Positions 1-6,186 of a DNA stretch of 64,000 bases are shown piece after piece (the first letter of the stretch is position 1; every line of letters begins with the position of its first letter). The DNA is from Streptomyces smaragdinus (lineage in GTDB: Bacteria; Actinomycetota; Actinomycetes; Streptomycetales; Streptomycetaceae): the NCBI RefSeq assembly GCF_009604385.1, contig NZ_WEGJ01000006.1, positions 62,001 to 126,000 on the forward strand, given 5' to 3'. A program made the translations under genes and the position numbers. The notes beneath the pieces are model-generated. The model saw only the letters and a program-made list of their open reading frames with translations. It had not been told where the DNA came from and did not search any database.

Positions 1-573
1 ACCCGGTACGGCATCGGGGTGCGCGCGCTGCTGGTCGGCACGTCGTACATCGACGGCGACGAGGTGGTGGCGGCGGCCCGGGCCGCACTGGACCGGCTGG
101 CGGAGGACACGACGGAGACGATCCATCTGGCGCGGCTGGACGGCGTGAACGTGGTCTATCTGGCCACCCGTCAGTCGCAGCACTATCTGCGTCCCTTCAC
201 CCGGGTCGGCCGCCGGCTGCCGGCGCACTCGACGGCGCTGGGGAAGGCGATCCTGGCGACGTACCCCGACGAGCAGGTGCGGCGGATGCTGCCGGAGACG
301 CTGCAGTCGCTGACGGAGCACACGATCACCGACCGGGAGCGGCTCGTCGAGGAGCTGCACACCGTCCGCGAGCGGGGGTACGCGGTGGACCGGGAGGAGA
401 ACACCCTGGGCCTGCGCTGCTTCGGGGTCGCGATCCCGTACCGCACGCCCGCCCGGGACGCGATCAGCTGCTCGGTGCCGGTGGCGCGGCTGACGCCCGC
501 GCACGAACAGCTCATCCGGGACGCGCTGTTCGACGCGCGGGACCGGCTGGCGCTGGCGACCCGGCGGCTGTGA
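1..573 (+). CDS. IclR-family transcriptional regulator, 5'-truncated by window edge
   Basis: The frame is open from the first base, so the N-terminal winged-helix domain lies outside the window and about 190 C-terminal residues are visible. They match the IclR effector-binding domain: a stretch ending in HSTALGKAIL followed by RGYAVDREENTLGLRCFGVA, both typical of that fold. IclR proteins bind small organic acids or sugar acids and usually repress nearby catabolic genes. The uronate-catabolism genes just downstream make it the natural candidate regulator for that locus, which is inference. It converges with a small membrane-protein gene. Confidence 0.9.
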   Translation, partial: TRYGIGVRALLVGTSYIDGDEVVAAARAALDRLAEDTTETIHLARLDGVNVVYLATRQSQHYLRPFTRVGRRLPAHSTALGKAILATYPDEQVRRMLPETLQSLTEHTITDRERLVEELHTVRERGYAVDREENTLGLRCFGVAIPYRTPARDAISCSVPVARLTPAHEQLIRDALFDARDRLALATRRL

Positions 574-582
574 GCGGGCGGG

Positions 583-792
583 TCAGCCGCCGTAGTAGTC
601 CTCGGTGTACTCCGGTCCGTCGGACGTCTCGACGCAGCCCTGGAAGTCGTCGGGTTTGCCGTGCCGCATCACCAGGGCGAACGCCTGGCCGCGGCTGCAG
701 CCCCGGTCGGTCCAGTTCTCCGCGAAGCCGTTCCACACCAGGCCGCCGATCACGGCGACCGCGCCCACGATGGCCAGCACCCGGCCGTTCAT
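583..792 (-). CDS. small single-span membrane protein, unknown function
   Basis: This encodes 69 residues starting MNGRVLAIVGAVAVIGG, with one hydrophobic N-terminal segment (about residues 4-20) and a polar acidic tail ending in YYGG. I chose this ATG rather than an upstream one because GGGGAG lies 6-7 nt before it and it puts the hydrophobic segment at the N-terminus. Two cysteines in the tail could form a disulfide if it faces outward. No family recognised. It sits between the IclR gene and the uronate operon. Confidence 0.6.
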   Translation of the reverse strand: MNGRVLAIVGAVAVIGGLVWNGFAENWTDRGCSRGQAFALVMRHGKPDDFQGCVETSDGPEYTEDYYGG

Positions 793-840
793 CAGCGCCT
801 CCCCGTCGCACGTCTGCCGCACAACGTACACGGGCGGGCG

Positions 841-2001
841 TCACCCCCGAAGCGCCTCCGCGACGGCCGCCAGGTCGGCGTCCGACGCCAGCCCCGCGTG
901 GTACAGCCGCAGCTCCGTGGCGCCCAGCGACCGCGCGTGCGCGGCGTCCTCGGCGAGAGTGCGGGGGCGACCGCCCATGCCGGAGACAATGGTGAGATTC
1001 GCGGCCAGGACGGTGTCCTCGCGCCGGTACGGGGCGCACGGCGTCAGAACGGCCTCGCGGGCGGCCGCGTCCCCCGTGCAGGGCAGCACGAGGCCGTCGG
1101 CGCACGCGAGGACGTGCGCGGGGTCGACGCCGGGGTTGGCGCCGCAGCGGTGCGGGCCCGAGGGGTCGGCGTGCAGCAGCACCCGGAAGCCCGGCTCCGC
1201 GGCGGCCCGTACCGCGGCGACGCACGCCTCCTGCACCTCGCGCGCGATCCTGCCGCGCCACCGCCTGCTCGCGGCGGCCCGCCCGGCGCCGAGCAGCCGC
1301 CCGACGTCCGCCCAGCTGTCGCCGGGGTCGCCCCCGCGGGCGAACACGGGCTCCAGGGCGGCCCGTACGTCCCCGGGCTCCAGCCCCTCGTACCCCTCGC
1401 GGCACACGGTGCAGAAGCACAGGGACATCAGATACTGCGCGGCGCCCCCCAGCGCCACCCCGGCGGTCTTGTCGTGGGCATGCAGATGGGCCAGCCCGTA
1501 CCAGCCGAGGGACTCCAGCTCCGTCCCGCGGGTGCCGGGCCGGACGGCTGCCTCCGCCGCGAGGTCCACGAGGTAGGCGCGCACCTCCGGGCGGGCGATG
1601 CAGGGGGCCCACGGGTAGCGGTCGCCGTAGGCGTTGACCACCGAGGTGTCCGGGTGCTCCTCCCCCAGCCGGTAGTTGTGCGCGAGGACTACCCAGGAGT
1701 GCACCTCGAGCCCCGCGCCGGCGAGGGCGGCGGCCGCCTCGCCGTACGGATCGTCGCCGGGGATCCAGTCCTGCCGGTACGGGGCGGGGGTACGCCCCTT
1801 CCAGTGGTCGCCGGGCGGGTAGAGGACGGCGGCGTGGCGGGCGGTGACGACGCGGTGGGCGGGGTGGCGGGGGGTGAGGGCCCGGGTGGAGTGGTAGGCG
1901 GAGGCGAGGGTGACCTGCCCGACGCCGAGGGCGGCGATCCGTTCGGCGGCGTGCGGGTCGCCCACGACGTCCCAGGGGTAGAGGAAGGCGGCGGCTCTCA
2001 C
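841..2001 (-). CDS. unknown protein translationally coupled to the dehydratase (possible TIM-barrel hydrolase)
   Basis: This encodes 386 residues with a GTG start whose first bases form a 4-nt GTGA overlap with the stop of the upstream dehydratase gene, so the two are co-translated. Alternating hydrophobic strands, conserved aromatics and HxH/DxH segments in the middle resemble a TIM-barrel glycoside-hydrolase-like protein. A cysteine-rich CFCTVC patch lies near the centre. No signal peptide or membrane segment. Its location suggests a role in uronate or aldarate use, perhaps on a uronate-containing glycoside, but I do not recognise the family. Confidence 0.7.
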   Translation of the reverse strand: MRAAAFLYPWDVVGDPHAAERIAALGVGQVTLASAYHSTRALTPRHPAHRVVTARHAAVLYPPGDHWKGRTPAPYRQDWIPGDDPYGEAAAALAGAGLEVHSWVVLAHNYRLGEEHPDTSVVNAYGDRYPWAPCIARPEVRAYLVDLAAEAAVRPGTRGTELESLGWYGLAHLHAHDKTAGVALGGAAQYLMSLCFCTVCREGYEGLEPGDVRAALEPVFARGGDPGDSWADVGRLLGAGRAAASRRWRGRIAREVQEACVAAVRAAAEPGFRVLLHADPSGPHRCGANPGVDPAHVLACADGLVLPCTGDAAAREAVLTPCAPYRREDTVLAANLTIVSGMGGRPRTLAEDAAHARSLGATELRLYHAGLASDADLAAVAEALRG

Positions 2002-2933
2002 GCGTCCGCCCGGGCGGTGAGCAGCGCGCGGCCGTGTTCGACGAGGGCGGCGAGCTGTTCGACGTGCTGCTCGTCGGGTTCACTGAGCGGGGGGCGGACG
2101 GGGCCGACGTCGAGGCCGGTCAGCCGTACGCCCGCCTTGACGAGCGAGACGGCGTACCCCCGGCCGAGGTTGCGCAGCTCGACGAGGGGGCGGTAGAAGC
2201 CGTCGATCAGGGCGTCGACGGTGGCGTCGTCGCCGGTCGTCAGGGCGCGGTGGAAGGCGAGGGCGATGTCGGGGGCGAAGCAGAAGACGGCGGACGAGTA
2301 GAGGGTGACGCCGATGCCGCGGTAGGCGAGGCCCGTCAGCTCGGCGGTGGGCAGGCCGTTGAAGTAACGGAAGTCCCTGCCGGTCCGCCGGACGGCGCTC
2401 ACGATGCGCTGCATCAGGTCGAGGTCGCCGACGCCGTCCTTCAGCCCGATGATCCTCGGGTGGGCGGCCAGTTCGGCGACCGTGGCGGGGGTGAAGACGG
2501 CGTTGTCGCGCTGGTAGACGATGACGTCGAGGTCGGTCGCGTCGGCGAGCGCCGTGTAGTGGCGCAGCAGCCCGGCCTGGTCGGCGCGCACCAGATACGG
2601 CGGCATCGCCAGCAGCCCGTCCGCCCCCGCGTCCTTCGCCCGCCGCGCGAACTGACGGGCCAGGGCCGTCCCGTAACCGGCGCCCGCCACGACAGGCACC
2701 CGGCCGGCGGTCTCCGCCACGGCGGCCCCGACACAGGCGCTGAACTCCTCGGGGGTCAGGGCGTGGAACTCCCCCGTCCCGCAGCAGGCGAACACCGCCC
2801 CCGCGCCCGCGTCGACGCCGGCGCGCACATGGCGGCGGTAGGCGTCGAGGTCGAGGGCGCCGTCGGAGGCGCAGGCGGTGACCGGGAAGAAGAGGAGGCC
2901 GTCCAGGCGCTCCGCGAGCCGGGCCGAGGTCAT
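1998..2933 (-). CDS. kdgD: 5-dehydro-4-deoxyglucarate dehydratase (DapA superfamily)
   Basis: This encodes 311 residues. The family catalyses decarboxylating dehydration of 5-dehydro-4-deoxyglucarate to 2,5-dioxopentanoate, a step in oxidative uronate/aldarate breakdown. The DapA/NanA fold shows in GTGEF (52-56), a catalytic-type Tyr in VYQRDN (about Y140) and the Schiff-base Lys in GLKDG (about K165). I prefer the ATG at 2933 over one 14 codons upstream because AGGGG lies about 6 nt before it. It is divergent from uronate dehydrogenase, which would supply the pathway's acid substrate, and is coupled to the gene downstream. Other DapA-fold lyases are possible, but the neighbourhood favours this call. 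Confidence 0.87.
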   Translation of the reverse strand: MTSARLAERLDGLLFFPVTACASDGALDLDAYRRHVRAGVDAGAGAVFACCGTGEFHALTPEEFSACVGAAVAETAGRVPVVAGAGYGTALARQFARRAKDAGADGLLAMPPYLVRADQAGLLRHYTALADATDLDVIVYQRDNAVFTPATVAELAAHPRIIGLKDGVGDLDLMQRIVSAVRRTGRDFRYFNGLPTAELTGLAYRGIGVTLYSSAVFCFAPDIALAFHRALTTGDDATVDALIDGFYRPLVELRNLGRGYAVSLVKAGVRLTGLDVGPVRPPLSEPDEQHVEQLAALVEHGRALLTARADA

Positions 2934-3086
2934 TGTTCCCCTACCTGTACGGTGTCTACACTTCTGAACGGCCACGCTAGGCGAGCCCGTTCAGGGCGGT
3001 CAAGGGGGCGCGTCCCTGACCGGCGCCCGCCCCCGCTTCCAGGCTTTCCCACGCCGGTGAACACCGTTCAGGATCGGAGACACGAC
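2934..3086. promoter_or_regulatory. divergent regulatory region with three CCGTTCAG/CTGAACGG boxes
   Basis: This 153-bp gap separates the divergent kdgD and udh genes. It holds CTGAACGG at 2964-2971 and its exact inverse CCGTTCAG at 2987-2994, a 15-nt-spaced inverted repeat. A third CCGTTCAG at 3064-3071 runs into the udh ribosome-binding site. An 8-mer recurring three times in 108 bp between divergent catabolic genes is a good operator candidate, plausibly for the adjacent IclR protein. Confidence 0.55.
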
Positions 3087-3890
3087 ATGACGCGCACCCT
3101 CCTGCTCACCGGGGCGGCCGGTGGGGTCGGCACGCTGATGCGCGAGCGGCTTCCCTCGTACGGATACGGCCTGCGGCTGATGGACCTCGTCCCGGTCGAC
3201 GGCGAACCGGACGCCGTCACGGCGGACCTGAACGACGAACCGGCGCTCCGCGAGGCGGTGCGGGGGGCCGACGCGATCCTCCATCTGGCGGGCATCTCGT
3301 TGGAGTCGTCGTTCGAGAAGATCCTGCACGCGAACATCGCGGGCACCCACGCCGTGTACGAGGCCGCCCGCGCGGAGGGCGTGCGCCGCGTCGTCCTCGC
3401 CTCCAGCAACCACGCCGTCGGCTTCACCCCCACCCCCTTCGACGGACGCACCGTCGCCGCCGCGGACACCCCGCACCGCCCGGACTCCTTCTACGGGCTG
3501 TCGAAGTGCTTCGGCGAGGACCTGGCCCAGCTCTACTGGGACAAGCACGGCATCGAAACGGTGTCCGTCCGCATCGGCTCCTGCTTCCCCGAACCGACGT
3601 CCGTCCGGATGCTCTCCATCTGGCTCTCCCCCGACGACGCCGCCCGGCTCTTCCACGCCGCCCTCACCGCCCCCTCCGTCGGCCACACCGTCGTCTACGG
3701 CAGCTCGGCGAACACGCGGGGGTGGTGGGACCTGACCGCCGCGCGGGAGCTCGGTTACGAGCCGCGCGACGACTCCGAGCGGTTCGCGAAGAAGCTGCTG
3801 GCGGATCAGGGACCGCTGGATCCGGCCAATCCGGACCATGCGTCGATGGGCGGCCCGTGGGTGTCGGACCCGCCGCTGTGGCCGCACTGA
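3087..3890 (+). CDS. udh: uronate dehydrogenase-like NAD-dependent SDR
   Basis: This encodes 267 residues of the extended short-chain dehydrogenase/epimerase fold: a nucleotide-binding GAAGGVG at residues 9-15 and the YGLSK catalytic pair (Y136, K140). Length and the ASSNHAVGF and SIWLS stretches fit bacterial uronate dehydrogenases, which oxidise glucuronate or galacturonate to the aldaro-lactone. CGGAGA lies 6 nt before the ATG. It is divergent from kdgD, so the two genes supply two steps of the oxidative uronate route. An epimerase of the same superfamily is the alternative, but the context fits Udh better. Confidence 0.85.
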   Translation: MTRTLLLTGAAGGVGTLMRERLPSYGYGLRLMDLVPVDGEPDAVTADLNDEPALREAVRGADAILHLAGISLESSFEKILHANIAGTHAVYEAARAEGVRRVVLASSNHAVGFTPTPFDGRTVAAADTPHRPDSFYGLSKCFGEDLAQLYWDKHGIETVSVRIGSCFPEPTSVRMLSIWLSPDDAARLFHAALTAPSVGHTVVYGSSANTRGWWDLTAARELGYEPRDDSERFAKKLLADQGPLDPANPDHASMGGPWVSDPPLWPH

Positions 3891-3952
3891 GCCGTCCCCT
3901 GTTTGGCCTGCGGCAAAGGAACCGTAAAGCGGATCCGTTCGTTACGGGGGGC

Positions 3953-5278
3953 ATGACTGCGATGACCCCTGGCTCGAATCTCCCCCTGAGCGCTGTCCGC
4001 GTGGCCGTGGACGTCACGGCCCCGGTCCGGCTCGACGTGTCCGGGCTCCTGCTCGGCGAGACGGGCAAGGTGCGTTCGGACGACGACTTCATCTTCTACA
4101 ACCAGCCGTCCGGTCCGGGCGTGACGCACGGCTCGTCGGGCGCCGCCGACACGATCACCGTGGACACGTCGGCGGTGCCGGCCGGCATCGAGAGGATCGT
4201 GGTCACGGCGAGCCTGGACGGGGGCACGTTCTCCGGTACGGAGCCGACGGCGACCGTACGGGACGCGGCGTCGGGCGCGGTGATCGCCACGTTCACGCCG
4301 CCCCGGCTGACCACGGAGACGGCGCTGGTCGTGGTCGAGATCTACCGCCGCCAGGGGGCGTGGAAGGTCCGCGCGGTCGGCCAGGGGTACGCGAACGGGC
4401 TCGCGGGGATCGCGACGGACTTCGGGGTGAGCGTCGACGACCCGGGCCCGTCCCCGGCCCCCGCCCCGCAGGCGCCGCCCGCGCCCACGTCGTTCACCCT
4501 GGCGGCCCCGCAGACCCCGCCGATGCCCCCGGCGCCCGCCGCCCCGACGCCGCCGCCCGCCCCGGCGGCTCCCCCGATGGGCGGCTTCGGCCCGCCGCCG
4601 GGCTGGGACCCGCAGGGGCACACCACGCCGCCGCCTCCCTCGGCTCCGGGCTTCACGCCGGGAGCGCCGGCCGCGCCGGGCGGTGGCGGGAAGATCAACC
4701 TCGACAAGGGCCGGGTGAACCTCCAGAAGAACCAGACGGTCTCCCTGGTCAAGGGCGGCCGCCCGCTGCTCTCCTCGGTCAAGATGGGCCTCGGCTGGGA
4801 GCCCGCGTACGGTTCGGGCCGCCGCGCCAAGGCCATCGACCTCGACGCCTCGGTGATCGCGTACGGCCCCCAGCGCAACAAGATCGACGCCTGCTTCTTC
4901 GGCAAGCTGACGATCCTCAACGGCGCGATCCAGCACTCCGGTGACAACCTCACGGGTGAGGGCGCCGGCGACGACGAGGTCATCACGGTCCACCTCGGCG
5001 GCCTCCCGCCGGAGGTCTCGGGCCTGGTCTTCACGGTGAACTCCTTCTCCGGCCAGAAGTTCACGGACGTGGCGAAGGCGTACTGCCGGCTGCTCGACGC
5101 GCAGACGGGCGAGGAGCTGGTGCGCTTCGACCTGACGGGGTCGGAGCCGCGCACGGGGGTCCTGATGGCGAAGCTGATCCGCCAGTACAGCGGCGAGTGG
5201 GAGATGACGGCGATCGGCGACTACGTCGACTCCCGCACGGTCCGCGGCATGGTCAAGCCCGCTGGGGCGGCGCTGTAA
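3953..5278 (+). CDS. TerD-family protein with two TerD domains
   Basis: This encodes 441 residues. An N-terminal TerD-like domain (about 1-160) is followed by an 80-residue Pro/Ala-rich linker (about 163-243) and a second TerD-like domain (about 246-435). Calcium-binding-type Asp/Glu patches appear in SDDDFIFYNQPSGPG and GAGDDEVITVHL. TerD proteins belong to the tellurite/stress-response (ter) systems and are thought to act in calcium- and membrane-linked stress sensing. I chose the ATG at 3953; one three codons later (3962) is also possible. No other ter genes are adjacent, and a strong hairpin follows. Confidence 0.85.
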   Translation: MTAMTPGSNLPLSAVRVAVDVTAPVRLDVSGLLLGETGKVRSDDDFIFYNQPSGPGVTHGSSGAADTITVDTSAVPAGIERIVVTASLDGGTFSGTEPTATVRDAASGAVIATFTPPRLTTETALVVVEIYRRQGAWKVRAVGQGYANGLAGIATDFGVSVDDPGPSPAPAPQAPPAPTSFTLAAPQTPPMPPAPAAPTPPPAPAAPPMGGFGPPPGWDPQGHTTPPPPSAPGFTPGAPAAPGGGGKINLDKGRVNLQKNQTVSLVKGGRPLLSSVKMGLGWEPAYGSGRRAKAIDLDASVIAYGPQRNKIDACFFGKLTILNGAIQHSGDNLTGEGAGDDEVITVHLGGLPPEVSGLVFTVNSFSGQKFTDVAKAYCRLLDAQTGEELVRFDLTGSEPRTGVLMAKLIRQYSGEWEMTAIGDYVDSRTVRGMVKPAGAAL

Positions 5279-5288
5279 CCCCGTCGGC

Positions 5289-5319
5289 CCCGTCCGCCGG
5301 GATACGTCCGGCGGACGGG
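5289..5319 (+). terminator. 12-bp hairpin after the TerD gene
   Basis: CCCGTCCGCCGG pairs perfectly with CCGGCGGACGGG across a 7-nt loop, 10 nt after the TerD stop. No U-tract follows, as is usual in Streptomyces. Confidence 0.65.
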
Positions 5320-5400
5320 ACGGCTCCTCGTGAGCCACCGTCCGCCCCCCCGCCGCTACGACGGCCTGCGCCTCTACGTCAAGGCCGAGGGTGCAGGCAG

Positions 5401-5628
5401 TCACTCGCCGGCAGGCCGACGGTCGGTTCGCTTCAGGACGCCGGTCACACTGTTTCCTTCATACGGCTCCCGCACCGTACGGGGAATCGGGACTTCCGTC
5501 AGACGCCCGTCGTAGAGCATCCACAATCCGAAGCAGTCGTCCTCCTCATCACGCACGACCGGTCCGACGACGCCCCCGCCCCCACCGGCTCGAGCAACCC
5601 GATCCGAGCTATTGCATACAGTATGCAT
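5401..5628 (-). CDS. doubtful 75-aa ORF, possibly a remnant
   Basis: This small minus-strand ORF has an acidic, protein-like second half (DEEDDCFGLWMLYDGRLTEV) and less GC-biased codons than its neighbours. Its ATG lies inside the TGCATACAGTATGCA palindrome, and no ribosome-binding site is visible. It could start internally at a GTG before RDEEDD, be the remnant of a larger gene, or be leaderless. No family recognised. The rest of the 5.28-5.65 kb gap holds only the TerD hairpin and the promoter described next. Confidence 0.3.
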   Translation of the reverse strand: MHTVCNSSDRVARAGGGGGVVGPVVRDEEDDCFGLWMLYDGRLTEVPIPRTVREPYEGNSVTGVLKRTDRRPAGE

Positions 5629-5646
5629 ACCCGCTAACGTCCCCGC
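5612..5646 (+). promoter_or_regulatory. promoter with palindromic operator for a leaderless mRNA
   Basis: TTGCAT (5612-5617) and TAACGT (5635-5640) are separated by 17 bp, a good sigma-70-type pair. The -10 ends 6 nt before the ATG at 5647, so transcription probably starts at that codon. The -35 is embedded in a perfect 15-bp palindrome TGCATACAGTATGCA (5613-5627), and TGCATAC recurs at 5624-5630. This is the form of a GntR-type operator placed to block polymerase. It is also an AT-rich island in very GC-rich DNA. Confidence 0.65.
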
Positions 5647-5727
5647 ATGAAGCAGACGACGTTCACAGACCCGGCACGCCCCCCGACCCTCCGGTCCGCA
5701 GCTCCCGCAGGGGGGTGGCGGACATGA
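5647..5727 (+). CDS. 26-aa leader ORF coupled to the CoA-binding protein gene
   Basis: An ATG placed 6 nt after the TAACGT box opens a 26-codon frame (MKQTTFTDPARPP and so on). It ends in a TGA that overlaps the ATG of the next gene as ATGA. The peptide has no recognisable domain. The arrangement suggests a leaderless translation-entry ORF that delivers ribosomes to the downstream gene, which itself has only a modest GGGGGTGG upstream. It may have no function as a peptide. Confidence 0.5.
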   Translation: MKQTTFTDPARPPTLRSAAPAGGWRT

Positions 5728-6146
5728 CGGCCTACGACCAGGACGCGGTGATAGAGCAGATCCTCGCCGGCGGCATCGGCGACACCTGGGCCCTCGTGGG
5801 GCTGTCCGACAACCCCGAGCGGGCCGCCTATCGCGTGGCCGCGAAGCTGCAGCGCATCGGGAAGCGGGTCGTGCCCGTGCATCCGAAGGCCGAGACGGTG
5901 CACGGGGAGCGGGGGTACGCGTCCCTGGCCGAGATTCCGTTTCCGGTGCATGTGGTCGATGTCTTCGTCAACTCCGAGCTCGCCGGAGGCATCGCGGACC
6001 AGGCGGTGGCCATCGGGGCCAAGGCGGTGTGGTTTCAGCTGGAGGTCATCGATCAGGCCGCGTTCGAGCGGACCTGTGAGGCCGGGCTGCTGATGGTGAT
6101 GGACCGGTCGCCGGGGCGGGAGATTCCCCGGCTGGGGCTGGGCTGA
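5724..6146 (+). CDS. CoA-binding protein (YccU-like Rossmann fold)
   Basis: This encodes 140 residues of the small CoA-binding domain related to the N-terminal domain of succinyl-CoA synthetase alpha. Visible features are a WALVGLSDNPERAAYRVA nucleotide-loop segment near the N-terminus, KRVVPVHPKA, VDVFVNSE and the GAKAVWFQLEVI strand. Stand-alone members bind CoA but their cellular role is unclear. Its start overlaps the 26-aa leader ORF (ATGA), so it is probably translated by coupling from the operator-controlled promoter upstream. Confidence 0.88.
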   Translation: MTAYDQDAVIEQILAGGIGDTWALVGLSDNPERAAYRVAAKLQRIGKRVVPVHPKAETVHGERGYASLAEIPFPVHVVDVFVNSELAGGIADQAVAIGAKAVWFQLEVIDQAAFERTCEAGLLMVMDRSPGREIPRLGLG

Positions 6147-6174
6147 CGGCCCGGGCGCTGTCGGTGGCGTCCTC

Positions 6175-6186
6175 TACGCTCGGCGA
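6175..6186 (+). promoter_or_regulatory. putative leaderless promoter -10 of the helicase gene
   Basis: TACGCT (6175-6180) fits TANNNT and ends 6 nt before the ATG at 6187; there is no Shine-Dalgarno sequence. The -35 region is weak. Confidence 0.45.

Noticed and set aside
512..2083. 523-aa minus-strand ORF across the uronate region
   Set aside because: It is an Arg/Pro/Gly-rich frame overlapping the better-supported 841-2001 gene and its neighbours on the same strand, with no recognisable motif.
1998..2933. Second dapA (lysine synthesis)
   Set aside because: It has GTGEF and VYQRDN instead of GTTGES and YDIPGRTG, and it lies with uronate genes, so the dehydratase call is better.
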